Assembly (NCBI GenBank): GCA_009911035.1 | Contig: QXWO01000023.1 | Location: forward strand, 1-64,000 | Length of the DNA: 64,000 nucleotides | Direction: 5' to 3' | Source: Lachnospiraceae bacterium | Lineage (GTDB): Bacteria > Bacillota > Clostridia > Lachnospirales > Lachnospiraceae | In this document: positions 1 to 7,185 of the stretch, one piece after another | Position numbering within the stretch: the stretch's first letter is position 1 | How the letters are laid out: each line of letters begins with the position of its first letter | Notes under the pieces: model-generated | What the model was told of the DNA's origin: nothing | Databases searched by the model: none | Seen by the model: the letters and a program-made list of their open reading frames with translations, nothing else | Translations under genes and position numbers: made by a program

Positions 1-64
1 TACTGATGATAGAAATATAGTCTATTGTCACACACTTTGTCCTTACTGTCGAGGTATGCACTAT

Positions 65-493
65 CTACCGTTTACGACCAAAATATACATGCCCCTTATG
101 TTTATTTATATACTGCCTTACCAATTCTGATCCATACAAAGAACCATTTGTAGAAAATGTAAATCTATAATGCTTAAACCATGGATGATTTAATGAATAC
201 ATTTTCAGCACTATATAGTCACATATTTTATCAATTAATTCCATTTCCAAAAGAGGCTCTCCACCAATAAAGTCCCATGCCACTGCTGGCATAGTTTTTA
301 AAAACTCATTATTCAATACAAAATCAACTATCTGCTTTGCCATTTCGTAATTCATAATATGGTTATTATTTTTTCCTACCATATAGCAATATGTACAGGC
401 AAAATTACATTCCTGTGTAACGCAAAATGTAATTGTTACTAAGTCCCCATCTCTCCATTGTTCCAAACCGGTAGACATTCTTACACTATTCAT
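65..493 (-). pseudogene. Radical SAM protein, N-terminal fragment
   Basis: The 142-residue frame begins with a radical SAM core. It has the [4Fe-4S]-binding CxxxCxxC motif (Cys29, Cys33, Cys36) and the GGEP motif at residues 77-80 that contacts S-adenosylmethionine, followed by a STNG strand. The start is supported by a GGAG box just upstream on the minus strand. Radical SAM peptide-modifying enzymes of this kind usually run to 350-450 residues with a C-terminal SPASM-type domain. Here the frame stops right after the fourth or fifth barrel strand and none of the 64 bases left in the window continues it in frame. It is therefore a truncated or frameshifted gene, or a remnant beside the next locus. 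The substrate is unknown and no precursor peptide gene is visible. Family call is firm; the status as pseudogene is inference. Confidence 0.7.
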
Positions 494-764
494 TAGTCTT
501 CTCCTCTACTATAATCTAGTAAATTTGTAATTGCAATTTATACTGCAAAATAACTTTTCAAATTGCATATAACATATGCATATATTTGTGCGCTTCCACT
601 CTCATCTTTTTACTAATAAATAGAAAAGTTCCTCCCTTCTAACAATTTCTTTTAACCATCCCACCTTTAACATACCAAATAAATTTTATGCTATTTTGAT
701 ATTAGTATATCACGACATATATTCATTTTCAATATTTATTTTTATTTATAAAAATTATAATGTA

Positions 765-817
765 AAATAAATATTTATTTGTATATCATATTTTATTATA
801 TCAAATAAATATTTATC
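765..817. promoter_or_regulatory. Two ATAAATATTTAT palindromes, putative BlaI-type operators
   Basis: A 16-bp perfect palindrome occupies 765-780 and its 12-bp core ATAAATATTTAT is repeated at 805-816, immediately before a TTGACA box. A related half site lies near 730-740. The position before a BlaI-type repressor gene suggests autoregulation. The sequence differs from the TACA/TGTA operators known for BlaI/MecI, so the assignment rests on symmetry, repetition and position. Confidence 0.5.
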
Positions 818-844
818 TTGACACAAGAATCATTTATATATAAA
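818..844 (+). promoter_or_regulatory. Promoter of the BlaI-M56 operon
   Basis: A TTGACA box at 818-823 is followed by TATAAA at 839-844, a 15-base spacing that is slightly short. It abuts the second palindrome (805-816) and lies 25 bases before the ATG of the repressor gene. The in-frame TTG at 818 is part of this box and not a start codon. Confidence 0.5.
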
Positions 845-868
845 CTTAAATCAGAAAGGAGATATCAA

Positions 869-1258
869 ATGAAATCTAAACGTTTGACCGACCGTGAACT
901 TGCCATTATGCTTATACTATGGAATTCTGACAAACCGATGACTGCGTCAGAAATTGTAAATAAGGCTGGAGATATGACCATCAATATTGTGCAGGGCGCA
1001 TTGCCCAGACTTTTGAACAAAGGGTATGTTTGCGTTGCCGACATCATCCACATCAATAAAGTATATGGACGGACTTACAAACCGGCAATCACCCAGAGCG
1101 AATACATGCTCATGGAATTCCAGAGCATCTTCCCGGAATCATCCCGGAGTGCTAATTCGCTTTTAGCCGCATTTATTAAAAGTTCTGCAAATCAAAAAGA
1201 GACTCTCGATGAAATAGAAGATATGATTAAGGACTACCGGAAGGGATTAACAGAGTAG
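869..1258 (+). CDS. BlaI/MecI-family transcriptional repressor
   Basis: A 129-residue winged-helix protein with the BlaI/MecI layout: helix-turn-helix in the first 70 residues (LTDRELAIM, then TASEIV and a recognition helix before LLNKGYV) and a helical dimerisation tail. The ATG at 869 is chosen because AAAGGAGAT lies 6-14 bases upstream; a longer reading from TTG at 818 would begin inside the -35 box. In the known family, the repressor is cleaved after its membrane partner senses a cell-wall signal. The next gene begins one base after this stop codon and encodes exactly such an M56 partner. The likely target is its own operon through the palindromes at 765-817. No beta-lactamase gene is nearby, so resistance is not implied. 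Confidence 0.85.
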   Translation: MKSKRLTDRELAIMLILWNSDKPMTASEIVNKAGDMTINIVQGALPRLLNKGYVCVADIIHINKVYGRTYKPAITQSEYMLMEFQSIFPESSRSANSLLAAFIKSSANQKETLDEIEDMIKDYRKGLTE

Positions 1259-1259
1259 A

Positions 1260-2411
1260 ATGTCTGTCAGTCCTTCCTCCATATGGAGTTCCAATTTTTT
1301 TATTTTACTGTTTCTCATACTGTTTTATTTCATCAGAAAGTCCAAAGGATATTTGCACATTAACGTCCATTTCATTTTAGCCAGCTTTATATTATGTATA
1401 TGCAGATTAGCAGTTCCGGTTGAATTTTCTTTTACAAAAACAATTTTTTTCACCAAAATATTGCCATACTTTACTGACTTTATCTATGGCCCCCATCACT
1501 TATATGGAGTCCAATTCACTTTTGGACAGGTATTCATCTTCATATGGGCGTTGGGAAGTCTTCTAAAATTCTGGAGACACATCCGGACTTATCAGAAGTT
1601 CCGGCGCTGGAAAAAGCTTTCCGCCCCTTATGACATGGATTTCCTGTCTCCTGTATTAAACCGCCTGGATAAAGAGAATATCCTTTCACCCCGGATTACA
1701 TTTTTCCAAATTCCTGCTAAAATTGAGCCCTTTTGCTCCGGCATACGACATCCCGCAATATTTCTGCCGCAAAGCGTATATACGCAGGATGAACTTTATT
1801 ATATTATCCGGCACGAAATTGCGCATCTCTCCCGCCACGACCTGATATTAAAGGCCGTCGTAGAGACTATATGTATTATTTATTGGTGGAATCCGCTGGT
1901 ATACTGGCTTAGAAATGACATATTTCACTTCATTGAGTTAAGCGCTGACCGGGATGTTTCTAAAAATCTGGATAGTGTGCAGATAGTCGATTATACTGAA
2001 TGTCTTTTGAAGTGTGCTAAGGAATGTATACCATTTACCTCTTATCTCCAGGCCGGCATATCTGAAAGCAGTGCAGAGTTTATAAAATTGCGGTTTTCGA
2101 TCCTCCTGCGAGATAAAAGTAATGAAACAGGCAGAATAAACCAGATTGAAAATTCGTTAGTTATATTGCTGACGCTGGTTGTCTTCTTTTCGTCAATATT
2201 CTTAGTGTTTAACGCTACTAATCCTAACCGTCCTGCGGATTTTTCACCAACTATGTTTTCTATAGGTCGTGACGATGTATATGCAATTATAACTCCTATG
2301 GGGTATGATGTGTATGTAAATGGCCAGAAAGCCCATACTTTAAAACAGCTTCCCGATTCGCTTGACGGTTTAATTCCTATATATAATTCTATCAGTGAGG
2401 TGTCAAAATGA
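1260..2411 (+). CDS. BlaR1/MecR1-like M56 family metallopeptidase
   Basis: This 383-residue membrane protein has hydrophobic segments at the N-terminus, around residues 95-105 and near 300-320, and the M56 zinc motif HEIAH at 185-189 followed by an ELSAD sequence that supplies the third ligand and second-sphere acid. It is expected to cleave the upstream repressor on the cytoplasmic face. Unlike BlaR1, there is no penicillin-binding sensor domain: only about 60 residues follow the last membrane segment, ending in a short extracytoplasmic tail (IGRDDVYAIITPMGYDVYVN). The signal is therefore something other than acylation by a beta-lactam at a dedicated domain, perhaps sensed by the small secreted protein encoded next. 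The start at 1260 nearly touches the repressor stop, indicating translational coupling. Confidence 0.85.
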   Translation: MSVSPSSIWSSNFFILLFLILFYFIRKSKGYLHINVHFILASFILCICRLAVPVEFSFTKTIFFTKILPYFTDFIYGPHHLYGVQFTFGQVFIFIWALGSLLKFWRHIRTYQKFRRWKKLSAPYDMDFLSPVLNRLDKENILSPRITFFQIPAKIEPFCSGIRHPAIFLPQSVYTQDELYYIIRHEIAHLSRHDLILKAVVETICIIYWWNPLVYWLRNDIFHFIELSADRDVSKNLDSVQIVDYTECLLKCAKECIPFTSYLQAGISESSAEFIKLRFSILLRDKSNETGRINQIENSLVILLTLVVFFSSIFLVFNATNPNRPADFSPTMFSIGRDDVYAIITPMGYDVYVNGQKAHTLKQLPDSLDGLIPIYNSISEVSK

Positions 2412-2650
2412 AAAAAATACATAATGTTTACCTAAGTCTGTTCCTTACGGCAGTTTGTTTACTTTCTATTCCTATCGCAGTAAAAGCGCAGGAACTTCCT
2501 CCCCCAGTTCCGGCATATGCAGATTCACAAATAATCCCTTATGGCGATGACATTCGATGGGTACATGAGACTTTCAATGGCATTCTATATAGGCGTCAAT
2601 ATAACTATACAACAAATTGCTGGATTGGTGAGTGGGAAAAAGTGCCATAA
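2408..2650 (+). CDS. Small secreted protein coupled to the M56 protease
   Basis: An 80-residue protein with a clear signal peptide: MKK, a hydrophobic stretch to about residue 25, then VKA-QE as the likely cleavage site. The mature 50-odd residues are proline-rich at first (LPPPVP) and end in an aromatic segment (WVHETFNGILYRRQYNYTTN, then WIGEWEKVP). Its ATG overlaps the protease stop by four bases (ATGA), so it is translationally coupled. I do not recognise a characterised family. The arrangement suggests an extracytoplasmic partner, ligand or modulator of the M56 protease, which lacks its own sensor domain. This role is inference. A terminator follows at 2691. Confidence 0.75.
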   Translation: MKKIHNVYLSLFLTAVCLLSIPIAVKAQELPPPVPAYADSQIIPYGDDIRWVHETFNGILYRRQYNYTTNCWIGEWEKVP

Positions 2651-2690
2651 GATTTTTATCATATCTGTTAAATGGAATTATAAAACAGCA

Positions 2691-2731
2691 AAGAAACCGC
2701 AGTCTCAAAGCAGATTACGGTTTCTTTTTTT
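2691..2731 (+). terminator. Terminator of the BlaI-M56 operon
   Basis: AAGAAACCG (2691-2699) pairs with CGGTTTCTT (2718-2726), followed by a T run. It closes the three-gene operon. The rest of the gap to 3018 (about 280 bases) holds no gene I can support; a minus-strand frame there has no family match and runs into the MATE gene. Confidence 0.8.
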
Positions 2732-3018
2732 ACAATAAACCGATGGGTATAAGATGCAAGCGTTGACATGCACCCGGGCCAGCTTCTTGTAAGAGAAGTT
2801 CTGCTGATTGTTTTCTTATGACACAAGTAAATCATCATTAAATTTATTTTTGTAAAGTTACCGTTTCTATCATTGACGAAGTCCATTCTTTCTATTACAA
2901 TAGACTGACATGCATCTTGTGTGGCCAGCAGCGCCGCCGTGTCATGCAGCACCACAAAACCGGATGAGCATTTCGGGAAGAATAATATTTCGAGGACATT
3001 ATTTCGGAGGATAATGTG

Positions 3019-4419
3019 ATGTGGAGAAAGTTCAAGAATAAATTTATCGGGACTGGGGATTTTTACAGATATGTACTTTACCTTGCAGTGCCAATGATCG
3101 TCCAGAATGCCATCACAAGTTTCGTAAGCTTCCTGGACAACATTATGGTGGGACAGATTGGGACGGAACAGATGTCCGGGGTTGCCATTGTCAATCAGTT
3201 GATGTTTGTTTTTAATATCTGTATTTTCGGCGGCGTTTCCGGTGCCGGGATTTTTGGTACCCAGTATTTCGGAAAAGGGGATTATGAGGGACAGAAGCAC
3301 ACCTTCCGTTTCAAGCTCTATGCCTGCGGCCTGATTACATGTGCGGCCCTTCTGCTTTTTGGCTTTCTGGACACGCAGCTCATTTCTCTATACTTAAATG
3401 AAAGCCATTCTGCAGGTGATGTTTCCCTTGCACTTAAGTACGGTAAGGAATATCTGGCAATCATGATGATTGGCCTTATCCCTTTCGCCCTTGGGCAGGC
3501 ATATACCAGCACCATCCGCGAAACAGGCCAGACCCTCGTTCCCATGATTGCCGGGATTGCCGCAGTCGCCACCAACCTGTTTCTCGACTATATATTGATT
3601 TTCGGCATTGGAGGTATGCCTGGGATGGGCGTTCGCGGCGCTGCAATCGCAACCGTAATTGCACGTTTTATAGAATGTTTCATCGTTGTATTCTGGACCC
3701 ATACCCATAAAGAGGTCAACCCCTACATAAAAGGCGCATACAGCAGCCCTAAAATTCCCCGCTCTGTCTTAAGGGGTATTTTGATCAAAGGCTCCCCCCT
3801 GATGCTCAATGAGATGTTCTGGGCCTCCGGCATGGCTGTCATTTCCCAATGTTACGCTGTCCGGGGACTTGAGGTGGTTGCGGCGCAGAATATCTCCTCC
3901 ACCATAAGCAACCTGTTCAACATTGTGTACTTACAGCTTGGGGGCTGTATCTCTATCGTGGTAGGACAGCTTCTCGGTGCCGGAAAAATCGAGGATGCAA
4001 GGGATGCCGACAATAAAATGATTTTTTTCAGTGTGTTCTGCTGTGCCTGCATTTCGGCAGTTATGGTTGTCGTGGGCAGATACTTTCCTTCTATATATAA
4101 TACAGAGGAAACCATCAAGGCCCTTGCCCAAAAGCTGATTGTGATTTCAGCGCTGGTCATGCCCCTGTGCTCTTTCTCCCATGCCGCCTACTTCACCCTG
4201 CGCTCCGGTGGGAAGACCATTGTCACTTTCCTCTTTGACAGTGTATTTGTGTGGGTGCTGGTAATCCCCTTTGCCTACACATTGGCAAATTATACTAACC
4301 TGACAATCACCACCGTGTTTTTCCTAGTCCAGTTTACAGAGATCATTAAAGTGATACTTGGACTTTTTATGCTAAAGAGCGGCGTGTGGCTGCAGAATAT
4401 TGTGGAGGAAAAAGCCTGA
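3019..4419 (+). CDS. MATE family multidrug/sodium antiporter
   Basis: A 466-residue integral membrane protein of about 12 helices with the two-fold MATE organisation. The N-terminal half contains VPMIVQNAITSFVSFLDNIM, the typical first-helix signature, and the second half starts near GSPLMLNEMFWASGMAV. The family exports cationic drugs or metabolites in exchange for sodium ions or protons. GGAGG at 3006-3010 sits 8 bases before the ATG at 3019, which is preferred over the GTG at 3016. It is a single-gene unit that ends in a hairpin shared with the convergent FtsW-like gene. The substrate cannot be told from sequence. Confidence 0.9.
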   Translation: MWRKFKNKFIGTGDFYRYVLYLAVPMIVQNAITSFVSFLDNIMVGQIGTEQMSGVAIVNQLMFVFNICIFGGVSGAGIFGTQYFGKGDYEGQKHTFRFKLYACGLITCAALLLFGFLDTQLISLYLNESHSAGDVSLALKYGKEYLAIMMIGLIPFALGQAYTSTIRETGQTLVPMIAGIAAVATNLFLDYILIFGIGGMPGMGVRGAAIATVIARFIECFIVVFWTHTHKEVNPYIKGAYSSPKIPRSVLRGILIKGSPLMLNEMFWASGMAVISQCYAVRGLEVVAAQNISSTISNLFNIVYLQLGGCISIVVGQLLGAGKIEDARDADNKMIFFSVFCCACISAVMVVVGRYFPSIYNTEETIKALAQKLIVISALVMPLCSFSHAAYFTLRSGGKTIVTFLFDSVFVWVLVIPFAYTLANYTNLTITTVFFLVQFTEIIKVILGLFMLKSGVWLQNIVEEKA

Positions 4420-4440
4420 GATTTATATTCTCAGGCTTTT
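4410..4440. terminator. Bidirectional terminator that contains both stop codons
   Basis: A 12-bp perfect stem (4410-4421 with 4429-4440) around a seven-base loop. The left arm carries the MATE stop codon (TGA 4417-4419) and the right arm carries the stop of the convergent FtsW-like gene (minus strand, 4431-4433). Both proteins end Lys-Ala because both arms read AAA GCC TGA. Confidence 0.85.
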
Positions 4441-5801
4441 CTTATGCAAGCCTGCCTGTCTGTGACAGCTTTCCCAGCCAGCTCCCCCGGTAAAACACTT
4501 TTATAGCGGTACACACTCAACACAATCCCCGCCATAATATACGACACAATCATATTGGTCCCCCCTGCGGAAATGAACGGAAGGTCAAATGACATATGGG
4601 GAAGCAAACCCATATTCTCAAACAGGCAAATCAGAATCAATGCCGTAAAGTTCATGCCGCATCCGCAGGAAATCATCATTCCCAGCTCATTTTTCTGCCT
4701 GAACGCTATGCGGAATATACCATAAACCATAAGCCCCAGCAATACCGCCAGCGCCGCAGCCGCCGCATAACCAAAGGACACTGCCAAAAATGCCGGCACA
4801 TAGTCTTCATTATAAGACGGCACTCTCCCTATAAACTTTGACAAATCCCCATTGCCTGTCCTGATAAGCTGACTGTCCTTTAAAACATCCAGAACCGCAT
4901 AGCGGGCATAATTGATCCCCTTAGGGTCCAGTCCCAAAAGCATTCTGACTCTACGGCTATGCAAAAGGTTGGTTCTTCCTGTCACGCACTGAAACAATAT
5001 ATAGGCCGGGCCGCTGAAAATCAGGCACATCCACAATACTGCCAGAAACCGCTTCGGTCTTCTTATACCAAACCATCCCCTTACGACAGCAATTGAAAAT
5101 AGTATAAGAAGAATAAAAACCAGTAAAGCACGTGTCGAAAAACTATCCATCAAATAGGCAGGAATTGCTGCCACCGCTATCCATAAAAGGCTCATTATCA
5201 CACCCTTTACCTGTTCTTTCCTGTATCGGTAAAGTACGGCCCCGTAAAGCGGAACAAACAGATAGATAAATGTCTCTAATCCAATATTTAATCCGCCAAT
5301 ATGAACCCATCTGGTGGCACCGTTCATATTTTGCCCCAGAAAAGACCACATAAGCAGCAGGCTTCCTATGAATCCGGCCGCAGTCCCCGTTCCATGGGCT
5401 GCCAGAAAACTGTAATCAACGATACATACACAAATCATCGCCAGAAATCCTGCCAGCGTACACCCTATCTGCACTTTCACATAGGATATGCCAAGCTCCG
5501 GGTCGCCAAGTCCAAACAGGGTATGTATTGCGGCACTGACCAGTCCAATTACTGCCATCAGCGCTATCATTCCCCAGGGGATTTCCGGCCGGTGGATTCT
5601 GTCCATGGACATTCCTGCCGCAACAGGATCACCCATTTCCCTCACCGCTGCTTTCAGCGCCTGTTCTTCCCCCATTCCCTGCTCCCGGAAAGCAAAAGCC
5701 TGATCATCTATGTGCATCCTGATCTCATCCCCCACCATAGCCCGCGCTTTTGCACAGCGAATCTGGTCTGTCAAAATCTGAATGTATTCCTCCCTGTCCA
5801 T
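4431..5801 (-). CDS. HAAS domain fused to FtsW/RodA/SpoVE-like membrane protein
   Basis: A 456-residue fusion. Residues 1-75 form a soluble helical HAAS/permease-prefix domain (MDREEYIQIL, EIRMHIDDQ, AVREMGDP), a type usually encoded next to PadR regulators. From about residue 76 follow some ten membrane helices of the SEDS fold. The SEDS signature LPFISAGGT is kept near the C-terminus. The periplasmic catalytic region has NEDYV where FtsW/RodA carry TDFIF, so the key aspartate may be present, but the neighbouring EELG is replaced by SFGY and the GYQ-QSL-SGG stretch is altered. Family SEDS proteins polymerise glycan strands from lipid II. It is cotranscribed with the PadR gene (10-base gap). 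Whether it is still a polymerase is uncertain. Confidence 0.85.
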   Translation of the reverse strand: MDREEYIQILTDQIRCAKARAMVGDEIRMHIDDQAFAFREQGMGEEQALKAAVREMGDPVAAGMSMDRIHRPEIPWGMIALMAVIGLVSAAIHTLFGLGDPELGISYVKVQIGCTLAGFLAMICVCIVDYSFLAAHGTGTAAGFIGSLLLMWSFLGQNMNGATRWVHIGGLNIGLETFIYLFVPLYGAVLYRYRKEQVKGVIMSLLWIAVAAIPAYLMDSFSTRALLVFILLILFSIAVVRGWFGIRRPKRFLAVLWMCLIFSGPAYILFQCVTGRTNLLHSRRVRMLLGLDPKGINYARYAVLDVLKDSQLIRTGNGDLSKFIGRVPSYNEDYVPAFLAVSFGYAAAAALAVLLGLMVYGIFRIAFRQKNELGMMISCGCGMNFTALILICLFENMGLLPHMSFDLPFISAGGTNMIVSYIMAGIVLSVYRYKSVLPGELAGKAVTDRQACIRKA

Positions 5802-5811
5802 GATGCACCTC

Positions 5812-6141
5812 CTAGACTCCGCAGGCCAGTACTTTAGCTACGGCCTCTGAATATTCTTTCCATTCCTCCTCCTTACGGCCAAGCGCCTTCCGGCCCTCCT
5901 TCGTAATACTGTAATACTTCCTCACCTTTCCAGAAATCTCCTTCTCATAAGCATTAAGAAGGTTCTTCTCCTCCAGAGAATGGAGAAGCGGATACAATGT
6001 TCCTGCTTTCAGTTCAAACACATTCTGGGATCGCTGCCTTAAAACCTCAATCATCTCATAGCCATACATATCCTTTTCTGCAAGCAGCTTAAGCAATAAC
6101 ATACCTATGCTTCCAGATACCAGCATTCTGTCAACCGCCAT
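5812..6141 (-). CDS. PadR-family transcriptional regulator
   Basis: A 109-residue winged-helix protein with the PadR hallmarks: LLKLLAEKDMYGYEMIEVL, ELKAGTLYPLLHSLE in the recognition region and RKYYSITKEGRKAL in the wing. PadR proteins are dimeric repressors that answer to small hydrophobic ligands or drugs. It is the first gene of a two-gene unit with the HAAS-FtsW fusion. Its promoter at 6209-6237 is blocked by paired dyads that it presumably binds itself. The ligand is unknown; a cell-envelope stress signal would fit the partner gene. Confidence 0.9.
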   Translation of the reverse strand: MAVDRMLVSGSIGMLLLKLLAEKDMYGYEMIEVLRQRSQNVFELKAGTLYPLLHSLEEKNLLNAYEKEISGKVRKYYSITKEGRKALGRKEEEWKEYSEAVAKVLACGV

Positions 6142-6178
6142 AACAATACCTCTTTTCTCCTAAATTCGCTGAATACCT

Positions 6179-6232
6179 ATATATAGACACTCTATATATG
6201 ATGCTTTAATTATATATAGATTTTCTATATAT
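6179..6232. promoter_or_regulatory. Paired dyad operators for PadR
   Basis: Two 21-bp dyads have the same arms, ATATATAGA-N3-TCTATATAT, at 6179-6199 and 6212-6232. Their centres are 33 bp apart, close to three helical turns. The upstream dyad fills the spacer of the promoter and the other lies just past the start site. Binding of two PadR dimers would shut the promoter. Confidence 0.75.
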
Positions 6233-6237
6233 GTCAA
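6209..6237 (-). promoter_or_regulatory. Consensus sigma-A promoter of the padR operon
   Basis: On the minus strand TTGACA (6237-6232) and TATAAT (6214-6209) are separated by exactly 17 bases, a full-consensus promoter. The start site should fall near 6202, about 60 bases before the PadR ATG. The dyad at 6212-6232 occupies the spacer. Confidence 0.85.
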
Positions 6238-6321
6238 GCAGAAAGCAGGCATGAAAAGTGTGCAAACAAGCAGTTGATTTGTATTGATCGGATATAACAT
6301 AATTGGTTTGTCAAGGCAATA

Positions 6322-6825
6322 CTACAATCCGTCTGTCTGTAAATTCCTCCTCAACTCCTTCTCCGCCTTATTCCTCACCCGGAGTTCCTTAAAAAATTTT
6401 GTCAGCATACCGGAACATTCCTCCTCTAAAACTCCTCTGGTCACTTTCACCTGATGATTGAACTCCGGCATTTCCAGAATGTTCAATATCGATCCCCCAC
6501 ACCCTGCCTTGGGGTTCATGCTTCCCATGACCACCTCATCGATCCGCGCCTGCACAATTGCGCCTGCACACATCTGGCAGGGTTCTAAAGTCACATAAAG
6601 AGTGCATCCCTCCAGCCGCCAGTCGCCAATTTTTTTACTTGCCTTATTGATGGCGGTAATTTCCGCATGAGCCAGCGTATTCTTGTCCGTATTCCGGCGG
6701 TTATATCCCCGCCCTACGACTTTTCCTTCATACACAATCACACAGCCGATAGGTACCTCTCCCAACACATAAGCCTTCTGGGCCTGCTTTATGGCCTGCT
6801 TCATATATTTTTCCTGTTCTGTCAT
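6322..6825 (-). CDS. tadA: tRNA-specific adenosine deaminase
   Basis: A 167-residue zinc deaminase that converts adenosine 34 to inosine in the anticodon of tRNA-Arg(ACG), allowing wobble decoding. The catalytic motifs are complete: HAE at residues 53-55 (zinc ligand and proton shuttle) and PCQMC at 82-86 with Cys83 and Cys86 as ligands. The length is normal. It lies divergently from the SRP RNA gene, a neighbour often seen with tadA in Firmicutes. No frame or residue defect is seen. Confidence 0.92.
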   Translation of the reverse strand: MTEQEKYMKQAIKQAQKAYVLGEVPIGCVIVYEGKVVGRGYNRRNTDKNTLAHAEITAINKASKKIGDWRLEGCTLYVTLEPCQMCAGAIVQARIDEVVMGSMNPKAGCGGSILNILEMPEFNHQVKVTRGVLEEECSGMLTKFFKELRVRNKAEKELRRNLQTDGL

Positions 6826-6865
6826 ATCAATACCTTTTATTATCCTTTTGTCTTTTATGTTTTGG

Positions 6866-6894
6866 TTGACAAACCTGTCAAAAACCCATATACT
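6866..6894 (+). promoter_or_regulatory. Promoter of the SRP RNA gene
   Basis: TTGACA at 6866-6871 and TATACT at 6889-6894 are spaced by 17 bases, placing the start near 6901. A promoter this close to consensus suits an abundant structural RNA. Confidence 0.8.
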
Positions 6895-6900
6895 ACAAGA

Positions 6901-7127
6901 GTACTTTCAAAACCGTGCGGCTTTGTTTTTAGGGAAGCTGTCATGGCTGCCCTGTATAAGTGGCGTCTGACGATTGGGTCTTACGCAATGGATGTCTGTG
7001 AACCGTGTCAGGTTGGGAACAAAGCAGCACTAAACAGAATTTTCCATGTGCCGTAAGGGTGCCTGGTCTTAGTTAACTGGACAGGTAACGCATGGCAGTT
7101 TCCCTAAGCGCAAGGCACACGGTTTTT
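6901..7127 (+). ncRNA. ffs: Signal recognition particle RNA (large type)
   Basis: The conserved domain IV hairpin is plain: GAACCGTGTCAGGTTGGGAA then CAAAGCAGCACTAA at about 6999-7035, with a GGGA tetraloop of the GNRA class. The 5' region (AACCGTGCGGCTTTG near 6910) pairs with the 3' end (CAAGGCACACGGTT near 7110-7124) to give the terminal helix, and a T run follows at 7123-7127. The length of about 227 bases indicates the long Gram-positive form with an Alu domain. It binds Ffh and targets nascent membrane and secreted proteins to the translocon. Ends are estimated from promoter and terminal helix. Confidence 0.9.
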
Positions 7128-7185
7128 ATGTCTGTATATTTTATCAGCTTCTTTCCCTGTCCGGCATTCATCAGCATAAGTTTTT

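Noticed and set aside
1260-2411. BlaR1 as a beta-lactam resistance determinant
   Set aside because: The penicillin-binding sensor domain is missing and no beta-lactamase or PBP2a gene is adjacent.
2740-3300. Minus-strand open frame in the gap before and into the MATE gene
   Set aside because: No ribosome binding site, no recognisable domain, and its longer half lies opposite the MATE gene, whose reading is secure.
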